From NCBI RefSeq assembly GCF_013155335.1, contig NZ_JABJQZ010000001.1, positions 1,240,001-1,304,000 on the forward strand: a stretch of 64,000 bases of DNA. The letters are read 5' to 3'. This document shows positions 25,009 through 33,051 of this stretch, piece after piece. Made by a program: the position numbers and the translations under genes. The DNA is from Nocardioides sp. zg-1230. GTDB lineage: Bacteria; Actinomycetota; Actinomycetes; Propionibacteriales; Nocardioidaceae. The notes beneath the pieces were generated by a model that was given only the letters and a program-made list of their open reading frames with translations, was not told where the DNA came from and made no database searches. Numbering within the stretch: the stretch's first letter is position 1; each line of letters starts with the position of its first letter.

Positions 25009-27609
25009 ATGACCAAGCGCCAGCGGATCGTCGTCGTCGGGCACGGCATGGTGGGCCACCGGTTCGCCCAGGCCGCCATCGAGCGCGGCCTCACCGAGAC
25101 CCACGACGTCCTCGTCCTCGGCGAGGAGCCGCGTGCGGCCTACGACCGGGTCGCCCTCACGAGCTGGTTCGGCGCAGGCTCCGACGCGCTGTCGCTCCTG
25201 CCCGGTGGTGAGTACGACGACCCGCGGGTGCGGCTGGTCCTCGACAGCGTCGTGACCGAGGTCGACCGGGCCGCGCGCACCGTCACCGTCGTGTCCCCGC
25301 CGTCGGCCGCCGATGACCTGCTCGCCAACCCCGGCGCCGTCACCGTCCACGAGTACGACGTGCTGGTGCTCGCCACCGGCGCGGCGCCGTTCGTGCCGCC
25401 CGTCGAGGGCCGCGGCAAGGACGGTTGCTTCGTCTACCGCACCATCGAGGACCTCGAGGCGATCCGCGCGGCCAGCGAAGCCGCGACGAGCGGCGTCGTC
25501 ATCGGCGGTGGGCTGCTGGGGCTGGAGGCGGCCAACGCGCTCGTCCAGCTCGGTCTGGAGACCCATGTGGTCGAGATGGCGCCCCGGCTGATGCCGGTGC
25601 AGGTCGACGACGCCGCCGGCGCCACGCTGGTGCGGCACATCGAGCGGCTCGGCGTCACCGTGCACACGGGTGTGGTGACGGAGGAGATCGAGGGAGGCTC
25701 GTCCGTCACCGGCCTCCGGGTGCGGCCGGCAGGCACGGAGGAGGGCGCACCGACGGAGGTCGTCGACGCGCAGGTGGTGGTCTTCTCCGCCGGCATCCGG
25801 CCGCGCGACGCCCTGGCCCGCGAGTGCGACCTCGAGGTCGCTCCGCGCGGCGGTGTGCTCGTCGACGAGCAGTGCCGGACCGCCGACCCGCACGTCTTCG
25901 CGATCGGGGAGTGCGCGGCGCCGGGCGGCACGATGTACGGCCTCGTCGCCCCGGGCTACGCCATGGCCGAGGTCGTCGTCGACGCGCTCCTCGACGGACC
26001 GGGCACCTTCACCGGCGCCGACATGTCGACGAAGCTCAAGCTCCTCGGCGTCGACGTCGCGAGCTTCGGCGACGCGTTCGCGACCACCGACGGCGCGCTC
26101 GAGCTGACGTACGCGGACGCGGTCGCCGGCGTCTACAAGAAGCTCGTCGTGGCAGAGTCAGGAGTGGGGGACGGCTCGTTCAGGCTGCTCGGCGGGATCC
26201 TCGTCGGCGACGCGTCGGCGTACGGCATCCTGCGGCCGATGGTGAGCAGCGGGCTGGCGCTCCCTGCCAACCCCGAGCAGCTCATCCTCCCGGTCGGCAC
26301 CGGCGGCGGTCTCCAGCTCGGGATGCCCGACGAGGCGCAGGTCTGCTCGTGCAACGACGTGACGAAGGCCGACATCCTCCACGCGGTCACCGAGCAGGGC
26401 TGCGAGAGCGTGGCCGACGTCAAGCAGTGCACCCGCGCGGGCTCCACGTGCGGTTCGTGCGTCGCGACGGTGAAGAACGTCATCGAGGACCACTTCGCCA
26501 GCGTCGGCAAGGTCGTCGACAAGGGGTTGTGCGAGCACTTCCGGCTCACCCGCCAGGAGCTCTTCGACGTCGTCGCGGTCCACGGCTACCGGCGCTTCGA
26601 CGACATCGTCGCGGCCCACGGAACCGGCCGCGGGTGCGACGTCTGCAAGCCCGCGATCGCCAGCATCCTGGCCAGCCAGACCAGCACCCACATCCTCGAG
26701 CCCGCGACCGCGGAGCTGCAGGACACCAACGACGCCTACCTCGCCAACATCCAGCGCAACGGCACCTACTCCGTCGTGCCGCGGATCCCCGGTGGTGAGA
26801 TCACGCCCGACAAGCTGATCGTGATCGGCGAGGTGGCCAAGGACTACGGGCTCTACACCAAGATCACCGGTGGCCAACGGATCGACCTCTTCGGGGCCCG
26901 GATGGAGCAGCTGCCTGCGATCTGGAAGCGGCTGGTCGACGCCGGCTTCGAGTCCGGCCACGCCTACGGCAAGTCGCTGCGAACGGTGAAGTCGTGCGTC
27001 GGCTCGACCTGGTGCCGCTTCGGCGTGCAGGACTCGGTCGGCCTCGCGATCGCGCTCGAGCTGCGCTACCGGGGCCTGCGCAGTCCCCACAAGCTCAAGG
27101 GCGGCGTCAGCGGGTGCGCACGCGAGTGCGCCGAGGCGCGCGGCAAGGACTTCGGCGTCATCGCGACGGAGAAGGGGTGGAACCTCTACGTCGGTGGCAA
27201 CGGCGGCGCGACCCCTGCCCACGCGCGGCTGCTCGCCGGCGACCTCGACACCGCCACGCTCGTGTCGTACCTCGACCGCTTCCTCATGTACTACGTCCGC
27301 ACCGCCGACCGGCTCCAGCGCACCTCGACCTGGATCGAGCAGCTCGAGGGCGGGCTCGACCGGGTGCGCGAGGTCGTCGTCGACGACTCGCTCGGGCTCG
27401 GCGCCGACCTCGAGGCGGAGATGGCCCGCCACGTCGGCGGCTACGAGGACGAGTGGCGTGCGACGCTCGAGGACCCGGCCAAGCTCGAGCGGTTCGTGTC
27501 CTTCGTCAACGCCCCCGACACCCCCGACCCGACGATCGCCTTCACCACCGAGCGCGACCAGATCCAGCCCATCGCGCCGGCCCTCATCCCGGTCGGAGCG
27601 CCCGCATGA
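25009..27609 (+). CDS. nirB: NADH-dependent assimilatory nitrite reductase, large subunit
   Basis: 866 aa, standard NirB length. FAD and NADH Rossmann domains in residues ~1-310 (VVVGHGMVGHRFAQAAIE; GVVIGGGLLGLEAANAL). BFD-type [2Fe-2S] cysteines follow in CSCNDVTK (~446) and CTRAGSTCGSC (~474-484). The siroheme/[4Fe-4S] domain has Cys-x5-Cys in KSCVGSTWC (~663) and Cys-x3-Cys in SGCARECAE (~702-707). It reduces nitrite to ammonium with NADH in the cytoplasm. The gene overlaps nirD by ATGA and is completed by nnaR. It completes the pathway begun by the nitrate reductase operon 18 kb away. Siroheme synthesis genes are not in the window. Confidence 0.98.
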   Translation: MTKRQRIVVVGHGMVGHRFAQAAIERGLTETHDVLVLGEEPRAAYDRVALTSWFGAGSDALSLLPGGEYDDPRVRLVLDSVVTEVDRAARTVTVVSPPSAADDLLANPGAVTVHEYDVLVLATGAAPFVPPVEGRGKDGCFVYRTIEDLEAIRAASEAATSGVVIGGGLLGLEAANALVQLGLETHVVEMAPRLMPVQVDDAAGATLVRHIERLGVTVHTGVVTEEIEGGSSVTGLRVRPAGTEEGAPTEVVDAQVVVFSAGIRPRDALARECDLEVAPRGGVLVDEQCRTADPHVFAIGECAAPGGTMYGLVAPGYAMAEVVVDALLDGPGTFTGADMSTKLKLLGVDVASFGDAFATTDGALELTYADAVAGVYKKLVVAESGVGDGSFRLLGGILVGDASAYGILRPMVSSGLALPANPEQLILPVGTGGGLQLGMPDEAQVCSCNDVTKADILHAVTEQGCESVADVKQCTRAGSTCGSCVATVKNVIEDHFASVGKVVDKGLCEHFRLTRQELFDVVAVHGYRRFDDIVAAHGTGRGCDVCKPAIASILASQTSTHILEPATAELQDTNDAYLANIQRNGTYSVVPRIPGGEITPDKLIVIGEVAKDYGLYTKITGGQRIDLFGARMEQLPAIWKRLVDAGFESGHAYGKSLRTVKSCVGSTWCRFGVQDSVGLAIALELRYRGLRSPHKLKGGVSGCARECAEARGKDFGVIATEKGWNLYVGGNGGATPAHARLLAGDLDTATLVSYLDRFLMYYVRTADRLQRTSTWIEQLEGGLDRVREVVVDDSLGLGADLEAEMARHVGGYEDEWRATLEDPAKLERFVSFVNAPDTPDPTIAFTTERDQIQPIAPALIPVGAPA

Positions 27610-27965
27610 GCGCCGTCGCCGTGTCCCTGACCCCCGTGTGCACCGTCGACGCGATCCCGCTGGAGGGCGGGGTCGCAGCCCTCGTCGACGGGCGCGCGGT
27701 GGCGGTGTTCCGTACGCACTCCGGCGAGGTCTTCGCCCTCTCCAACGTCGACCCGTTCAGCGGCGCGTCGGTCCTGTCCCGGGGGATCGTGGGCTCGCGC
27801 GGCGACGTGCCGGTGGTGAGCTCGCCGATGTACAAGCAGGCCTTCGAACTCCGCACCGGCGCCTGCCTCGACGACGACACGGTGCGGGTGGCGTCGTACG
27901 ACGTCGCGGTCGCCGACGGCGTCGTGCACGTCGGGCCCGCCCGTCCGGATCGGGAGGCCACGTGA
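27606..27965 (+). CDS. nirD: Nitrite reductase small subunit
   Basis: 119 aa Rieske-like fold (VCTVDAIPLEGGVAALVDGRAVAVFRT). The Cys/His ligands of a true Rieske cluster are absent (NVDPFSGASVL; SPMYKQAFELRTGACL), as is normal for NirD, which lacks a cluster. It is a structural subunit of the NirBD complex. Overlaps of 4 bp with nirB and with nnaR show tight translational coupling. Confidence 0.95.
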   Translation: MSAVAVSLTPVCTVDAIPLEGGVAALVDGRAVAVFRTHSGEVFALSNVDPFSGASVLSRGIVGSRGDVPVVSSPMYKQAFELRTGACLDDDTVRVASYDVAVADGVVHVGPARPDREAT

Positions 27966-29071
27966 CTCTTCCTCTCTCGGGATTCCGGATCGGGGTCACC
28001 GCTGCTCGCAAGGCCGAGGAGCAGGTGGCCCTGCTGGAGCGCCGCGGGGCCACGGTCGAGTGGGCGGCTGCGCTGTCGCTCGAGCCCAACCACGTCGACC
28101 TGGCCGAGCTCCTGGCCGCGACCAAGGAGGTCATCCTCGGACCGGTCGACCTGTTCCTCGCCACCACCGGCATCGGCATGAAGACCTGGCTCTCGGCCGC
28201 GGCCGACGCCGGGTTGTACGACGACCTCGTCGCTGCGCTCGGCTCCGCCGAGATCCTGGCGCGCGGCCCGAAGAGCGTCGGCGTGCTCCGGGCCAACGGC
28301 CTGCGCGAGCTGTGGGCGCCGGAGTCCGAGTGCTTCGAGGACGTCCTCGCCCACCTGCGCGGCCGCGACCTCACGGGCAAGCGGATCGTGGTGCAGGAGC
28401 ACGGGCAGTCGCTGTCGATGGCCGCCCACGCGCTGCGCCGGCAGGGCGCGTCGGTGGTGACGGTGCCGATCTACCGCGTCGCCTCCGCCGACGACCCCGC
28501 GCCGATGTTCGGGCTGATCGACCTGATCGCCGACCGCGAGCTCGACGCGGTCACCTTCACCTCCGCCCCGGCCGTCGCGGCGCTGATGGAGGCGGCGTAC
28601 AGCGTCGGGCGGCGCGACGACCTGGTCAGCGCCTTCCAGTCCGACGTCGTCGCCTCCTGCGTCGGACCCGTCACCGCGGCGGCGTTCGAGATGTGGGGCG
28701 TGCCGACGATCTTCCCCGACCGCTCGCGCCTGGCGGGGATGGTCAAGCAGCTGGAGACCGAGCTGCCGACGCGGCGGGACGGTGTCGACGTACGCCTGGC
28801 CGACGGGCGGACGCTCATCGTGCACACCGACTCGCTCCTGCTCGACGGGGTGCCCGTCGAGCTGTCGCCCGCGCCGCTGTCGGTGCTGCTGTCCCTGCTC
28901 GTCAACCCGGGGCACGTGGTGTCGCGGCGGGCGCTGCTGGCGGCGCTGCCGTCCGGGCAGGCGGGGTCGGAGCACGCGGTCGAGATGGCCGTGGCCCGGC
29001 TCCGGGCCGCGATCGGGACGAAGGCCGTGCTCACGGTCGTGAAGCGGGGCTACCGGCTCGCGGTGCGGTGA
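27962..29071 (+). CDS. nnaR: HemD-like / winged-helix regulator (NnaR type)
   Basis: 369 aa. Residues 1-~255 have the uroporphyrinogen-III synthase fold (GFRIGVTAARKAEEQVALLERRGA; FTSAPAVAALMEAA). Residues ~275-369 are an OmpR-type winged helix (PLSVLLSLLVNPGHVVSRRALLAAL...VEMAVARLRAAIG...KRGYRLAVR). This architecture and the location directly after nirBD match NnaR of Streptomyces, which acts with GlnR to control nitrate/nitrite genes. A catalytic HemD role cannot be excluded. The GTG at 27962 overlaps the nirD stop. Confidence 0.9.
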   Translation: MTLPLSGFRIGVTAARKAEEQVALLERRGATVEWAAALSLEPNHVDLAELLAATKEVILGPVDLFLATTGIGMKTWLSAAADAGLYDDLVAALGSAEILARGPKSVGVLRANGLRELWAPESECFEDVLAHLRGRDLTGKRIVVQEHGQSLSMAAHALRRQGASVVTVPIYRVASADDPAPMFGLIDLIADRELDAVTFTSAPAVAALMEAAYSVGRRDDLVSAFQSDVVASCVGPVTAAAFEMWGVPTIFPDRSRLAGMVKQLETELPTRRDGVDVRLADGRTLIVHTDSLLLDGVPVELSPAPLSVLLSLLVNPGHVVSRRALLAALPSGQAGSEHAVEMAVARLRAAIGTKAVLTVVKRGYRLAVR

Positions 29072-29088
29072 GCGGTCGTCGGGAGCCC

Positions 29089-29628
29089 TCACCCGCGTGC
29101 ACGGGCGAGGATCTCCTCCACCACCTCGGACTTGGCGTCGGCGTAGTCCTGGATCCGCGTCCAGCTGCGGGCGGCGAGCCTGCGCTTCGTCTGCAGGTAG
29201 AGCTCACGATCGGCCCCGTCGGTCCGGAGGCGGTCCCGGAACGCCAGCATCCGCTCGCCCTCCTCCGACCCGACGGCGAAGACGTGCACCTGCACCTCGG
29301 GGTCGTATGCCCGGAAGAACCGGTGCTGGTGCCAGTCGGGCTCGCGGACGTGGAGCAGGAAGCCGGCCGCCTCCAGCGGTGCGACGTACGCCGGCTCGTC
29401 AGCCGGGTCAGGGACGAGGAGCAGGACGTCGAGGAACGGCTTCGCGTCCAGTCCGGGCACCGAGGTGGAGCCCACGTGCTCGACGACGACCGCGATCGGC
29501 CCCAGGGACTCGACGATGCGCGCCTCCACCTCGGCGTACTGGCGCGACCACGCGGGATCCGCGGGAGCAAGGTGGATCGGGCCGCTGTGGACACGCGGCG
29601 GACGGACGAACTCCGGTCCGGAGGTCAT
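29089..29628 (-). CDS. GrpB/Dephospho-CoA-kinase-like UPF0157 protein
   Basis: 179 aa. The nucleotidyltransferase-like signature VVVEHVGSTSVPGLDAKPFLDVLLLV is the core of the GrpB (UPF0157) family; conserved RFFRAYDPEVQVHVFAVGS follows. Members are predicted nucleotidyltransferases of unknown substrate. The ATG at 29628, immediately after a GGGGG, is chosen over an in-frame codon at 29646. It converges with nnaR, 17 bp apart. Confidence 0.85.
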   Translation of the reverse strand: MTSGPEFVRPPRVHSGPIHLAPADPAWSRQYAEVEARIVESLGPIAVVVEHVGSTSVPGLDAKPFLDVLLLVPDPADEPAYVAPLEAAGFLLHVREPDWHQHRFFRAYDPEVQVHVFAVGSEEGERMLAFRDRLRTDGADRELYLQTKRRLAARSWTRIQDYADAKSEVVEEILARARG

Positions 29629-29738
29629 CCCCCGATGCTGGCACACGTCGCGAGCGGTCGCGGTGGTCCTGACCGGTCTTGCGGCCGTCGCCGCCGCGGC
29701 TGACGATGGACGGGAGTCCGTTCACGGGAGGTGGCGCG

Positions 29739-30218
29739 GTGGCCGCAGACCGGGTCGTGGCGCCCAGTACCGAGAGCGTGCTCGCCCTGAAGGGCCGCTC
29801 CCTGGGGCCGTCCGAGTGGTTCGCGATCGAGCAGGAGCGCGTGGACGCCTTCGCCCGCTCGGTCGACGAGTGGCACTGGGCCCACAACGACGTCGCGCTT
29901 GCGGCACGGGGCCCGTTCGGTGGCACCATCGGCTACGCCCACCTGACCCTCGGTCTCGTCCCGCACCTCTTCGCGTCGCTGCTCGCTGTCGCCGAGGGCG
30001 AGGATGCGATGTTCTACGGCTACAACAAGGTCCGCTTCCCGACCGCCGTCCCCGTCGGCTCGGCGATCCGCATGCGCGCCGACATCGTGGACGTGGTCGA
30101 CCTCGGCTTCGGGGAGCAGCTCACCGTGGACCTCACCATCGAGATCGACGGCGTCGAGCGACCGGCGTGCGTGGCCCAGGCGCTCTTCCGGCACTACCCG
30201 GTGAAGGCGCCCGACTGA
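29739..30218 (+). CDS. MaoC-family dehydratase / (R)-specific enoyl-CoA hydratase-like
   Basis: 159 aa hot-dog fold. The signature DAFARSVDEWHWAHNDVALAARGPFGGTIGYAHLTLGLVPHL includes the D-x4-H-type dyad region of hydratase 2. Catalyses hydration/dehydration of acyl-CoA thioesters in related proteins. The GTG at 29739 is chosen because GGGAGG lies 7 nt before it; in-frame ATGs at 29679 and 29706 lack that. Palindromic element B begins 3 bp after the stop. Confidence 0.82.
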   Translation: MAADRVVAPSTESVLALKGRSLGPSEWFAIEQERVDAFARSVDEWHWAHNDVALAARGPFGGTIGYAHLTLGLVPHLFASLLAVAEGEDAMFYGYNKVRFPTAVPVGSAIRMRADIVDVVDLGFGEQLTVDLTIEIDGVERPACVAQALFRHYPVKAPD

Positions 30219-30221
30219 GAC

Positions 30222-30300
30222 ACCATGCAGGCAGTTCGGCGCCGATGCAGACCTGCTGAGCGTGGAGCCCACAGGCGGGCGCGCGAACTGCCTTCATGGT
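30222..30300. repeat. Palindromic element, copy B (79 bp)
   Basis: 17-bp arms ACCATGCAGGCAGTTCG (30222-30238) and CGAACTGCCTTCATGGT (30284-30300), one mismatch. The exact centre holds GCTGAGCGTGGA (30255-30266), the reverse complement of the centre of copy A. It is one of two elements side by side between a MaoC gene and the convergent symporter gene. Confidence 0.85.
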
Positions 30301-30323
30301 GCAGGCGTGGCCCGACCGTGGCG

Positions 30324-30401
30324 CAACGTAGGCAGTTCGCCCGCGCCGCTGGCCGAGATGGGCGTGGTCGGCGCGAGCGGCGGCTCGAACTGCCTACGTT
30401 G
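30324..30401. repeat. Palindromic element, copy C (78 bp)
   Basis: Perfect 16-bp arms CAACGTAGGCAGTTCG (30324-30339) and its complement (30386-30401). An inner stem pairs CGCGCCG (30342-30348) with CGGCGCG (30369-30375), so the whole can fold into one long hairpin. The loop GCCGAGATGGGCGTGG is a looser version of the centre of copies A and B. It ends 12 bp after the stop of the symporter gene. Confidence 0.85.
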
Positions 30402-30412
30402 GTCCGCGCCTG

Positions 30413-31927
30413 TCAGCGCTGGAGCTCGACGGCCTCGGGGGTGTGGAGGCGGACCATGAACCGCCCGGCGTGGGCGGGCACGGAGTCCCGGGTCAGGCGG
30501 GAGACGACGACCATCGTGCAGAAGGACGCCGGCACCGACCAGGCGGCGGGCTGGCCGAGCATCGCCGACGCCCAGCCGGCGGACGGCGAGGCAGCCAGCG
30601 TCCATGCCACCGCGAAGCCCGAGCCCAGCCCGCCGACGAGGAGGCCCGCGACCGCCCCGGTCGGTGTCAGGCCCCGCCACCAGATGCCGAGCATCAGCAG
30701 CGGAGCGAAGGTCGAGGCGGTCACCGCGAACGCCAGGCCCACCGTCCGCGCGACCGCGACGTCCTGGGCGGGCAAGGACAGCAGCAGGGGTACGACGACC
30801 GCGATGGCCGCCGCGACCCGGAACGCCGCCACCCCGCCGAGCCGGCGCGACCCCCAGCGCCGCCCGGTCACGTCCTGCGACAGCACGCCGGCCACCGCGA
30901 TCGTCAGCCCGGAGCTGGTGGACAGGAAGGCGGCGAACGCCCCGGCGGTGACGAGGCCGGTCAGCACGGCCCCCAGCGCACCGCCCACCATCAGCGACGG
31001 CAGCTCGAGCACGAGGACGTCCGACCGGCCGTCGACGAGGTGGGGCGCGTAGATGCGGCCGAGGGCGGCATACACCGGCGGCAGGACGTAGAAGATGCCC
31101 AGCAGCCCGAGCACCGCGAGCGTCGTCCGACGAGCCGCCCGGCCGTCGGGGTTGGTGTAGAACCGCACCACCACGTGCGGCAGGCCCATCGTGCCGAGGA
31201 ACGTCGCGACGATGAGCGAGTACGTCGTGTAGAGGCCGATGCCGCCGCCGGGCGAGGCCAGCGGGATCGACCACGAGCGCGGCGCGGCGGCCGCGGGGTC
31301 GGCCGCGCCGTCGGCCATCCACACGGCGAGCAGCACGAAGACCGGCACGAGCAGGGCGGTGAGCTTGAGCCAGTACTGGAAGGCCTGCACGAAGGTGATC
31401 GACCGCATCCCGCCCGGGCTGACCGACGCCAGCACCACCACGGCGACGACGAGCGAGCCCGCCCAGGTCGGCGCTCCGATGGTGGACCGCAGCGTCACCC
31501 CGGCTCCCTGGAACTGCGGCAGCAGGTAGAGCCAGCCGATGCCGACGACCAGCACCGAGCACAGCTTGCGCACGCCCCGCGACCCCAGCCGCGCCTCGGC
31601 GAAGTCGGGCAGCGTGTAGGCGCCCGAGCGGCGCAGGGGAGCGGCGACGAGCACGAGCAGGACGAGGTAGCCCGCGGTCCAGCCGATCGGGTACCAGAGC
31701 ATCTCCGCGCCGAAGGTCAGCAGCAGCCCGGCGACACCGAGGAACGACGCAGCCGAGAGGTACTCGCCGCCGATCGCGCTGGCGTTGAGCCGCGGGCGCA
31801 CCGTCCGCGAGGCGACGAAGAAGTCGCTCGTCGTGCGCGAGATCCGCAGCCCCCAGGTGCCGATGACGAGCGTCGCCAGTGAGACCAGGACGACGGCGAC
31901 GACGCCGGGGACGACGTCGGTGCTCAC
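30413..31927 (-). CDS. Sodium:solute symporter (ActP/acetate-pyruvate type)
   Basis: 504 aa, about 13 membrane helices, SSS family. ActP-like features are ISRTTSDFFVASRTVRP, NASAIGGEYLSAASFLGVAGL, ITFVQAFQYWLKL and FLGTMGLPHVVVRFYTNPD. It couples sodium or proton influx to uptake of a small carboxylate such as acetate, propionate or pyruvate. The GTG at 31927 overlaps the stop of the small membrane protein upstream. With the LytS/LytR genes this forms a four-gene unit, suggesting control by substrate sensing. Confidence 0.92.
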   Translation of the reverse strand: MSTDVVPGVVAVVLVSLATLVIGTWGLRISRTTSDFFVASRTVRPRLNASAIGGEYLSAASFLGVAGLLLTFGAEMLWYPIGWTAGYLVLLVLVAAPLRRSGAYTLPDFAEARLGSRGVRKLCSVLVVGIGWLYLLPQFQGAGVTLRSTIGAPTWAGSLVVAVVVLASVSPGGMRSITFVQAFQYWLKLTALLVPVFVLLAVWMADGAADPAAAAPRSWSIPLASPGGGIGLYTTYSLIVATFLGTMGLPHVVVRFYTNPDGRAARRTTLAVLGLLGIFYVLPPVYAALGRIYAPHLVDGRSDVLVLELPSLMVGGALGAVLTGLVTAGAFAAFLSTSSGLTIAVAGVLSQDVTGRRWGSRRLGGVAAFRVAAAIAVVVPLLLSLPAQDVAVARTVGLAFAVTASTFAPLLMLGIWWRGLTPTGAVAGLLVGGLGSGFAVAWTLAASPSAGWASAMLGQPAAWSVPASFCTMVVVSRLTRDSVPAHAGRFMVRLHTPEAVELQR

Positions 31928-32322
31928 GGCTGGTCCTCGGAGCCGACCGACCCGACGAGGTCGGCGAAGTCGCGCTCGTGGTCCTCGGCGCGCCGGATGT
32001 AGAACCAGCCGAGCAGGACTAGCCACGGGTAGGCGAGGATCCCGAGCAGCAGCCACGCCAGCGGCATCTGCCCCACCCGCTCGTCACCGAGCGACGGGAA
32101 CAGGTGGAAGAGCAGGGGCAGCAGCCCGAGCGTGAGTCCCAGCGCAGCGAGCACCCGCAGCGCGAGGAAGAGCTGCTCGCGCAGCAGGGAGCGCATGAAG
32201 ACCTCGCCCAGGGCGGTCTCCGCGTCGATCTCGCGCGTGCCGACAGGGCGTACGACGTCCGCGCGACGACGCGGCGGCCCGGTCACCCGGACCCGTGGAG
32301 GCGGCTGGTCGCTCACGGCCAC
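31924..32322 (-). CDS. Small membrane protein, symporter accessory subunit candidate
   Basis: 132 aa. A ~45-residue basic cytoplasmic N-terminus is followed by two membrane helices (LALRVLAALGLTLGLLPLLF and MPLAWLLLGILAYPWLVLL) and a C-terminal WFYIRRAEDHERDFADLVG. The two-helix layout and the position just before an SSS symporter mimic DUF485 proteins, although the sequence is not a clear member. The start may be GTG 32322 or GTG 32316. It overlaps the symporter gene by GTGA. Confidence 0.75.
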   Translation of the reverse strand: MAVSDQPPPRVRVTGPPRRRADVVRPVGTREIDAETALGEVFMRSLLREQLFLALRVLAALGLTLGLLPLLFHLFPSLGDERVGQMPLAWLLLGILAYPWLVLLGWFYIRRAEDHERDFADLVGSVGSEDQP

Positions 32323-32337
32323 TCGCTCATGTTCGCC

Positions 32338-33051
32338 TCACGTCTCGCGGCGGGTGAGCACCGACCGCAGCTCGCGGGTGTGGCGGCGGCTCACCGGGAG
32401 CTCGGTGCCGGCGATGACGACGCTGACCCGCCCGCCCTCGCTGCGCACCTCCTCGACGTGGGGGAGCGCGACGAGCACGGAGCGGTGGATCCGGACGAAG
32501 CCGGCGGACGCCCACTGCTCCGCGAGGGAGGAGAGCGGGGTCCGGACGAGGTGCGAGCCGTCGGCGGTGTGGAGGCGCGCGTAGTCGCCCTGCGCCTCGA
32601 CGTGGGTGATCTCCGAGCGGCTGATGAAGCGGGTTACGCCGCCGCGCTCGACCGGGATCTGCACGTCGCCGGACGGCGTCGGGCCGCCGGCCTCGACCAC
32701 GCGGCGTACGGCCTCGGCGAGGCGCTCCTCGCGGACCGGCTTGAGGACGTAGTCGACGGCGCGGAGCTCGAAGGCCGCGACGGCGTGCTCCTCGTGCGCG
32801 GTCACGAAGACCACCGGCGGCGGGGACTTGAAGCGGGAGAGCACCTGGGCGAGGTCGAGGCCGGTGAGGCCGGGCATCTGGATGTCGAGGAACACCGCGT
32901 CGACCTCCTCGGCCTGCAGCACCCGCAGCGCCTCGGTCGCGGAGTCGCTGCCCCGCACCTCCCCGACGCGCGGGTCTCGGCCCAGCAGGAAGGTGAGCTC
33001 GTCGAGCGCGGGGCGCTCGTCGTCGATCACGAGGACCTTCAGAGCGTTCAT
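32338..33051 (-). CDS. LytR/AlgR-type response regulator (LytTR DNA-binding)
   Basis: 237 aa. Receiver domain: acidic residues DDE at 10-12, phospho-acceptor Asp in VFLDIQMPGLTGLDL (~residue 57), Lys in VLKPV. The C-terminal ~100 residues are a LytTR domain (FISRSEITHVEAQGDYARLHTADGSHLVRTPLSSL; FVRIHRSVLVAL). It overlaps the upstream LytS kinase gene by ATGA. Likely target is the symporter operon 15 nt downstream, as for LytS/LytR-type systems that control carboxylate uptake. Confidence 0.95.
   Translation of the reverse strand: MNALKVLVIDDERPALDELTFLLGRDPRVGEVRGSDSATEALRVLQAEEVDAVFLDIQMPGLTGLDLAQVLSRFKSPPPVVFVTAHEEHAVAAFELRAVDYVLKPVREERLAEAVRRVVEAGGPTPSGDVQIPVERGGVTRFISRSEITHVEAQGDYARLHTADGSHLVRTPLSSLAEQWASAGFVRIHRSVLVALPHVEEVRSEGGRVSVVIAGTELPVSRRHTRELRSVLTRRET

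Noticed and set aside
27606..27965. NirD as a true Rieske [2Fe-2S] protein
   Set aside because: The Cys-x-His and Cys-x2-His ligand pairs are absent, as in other NirD proteins.
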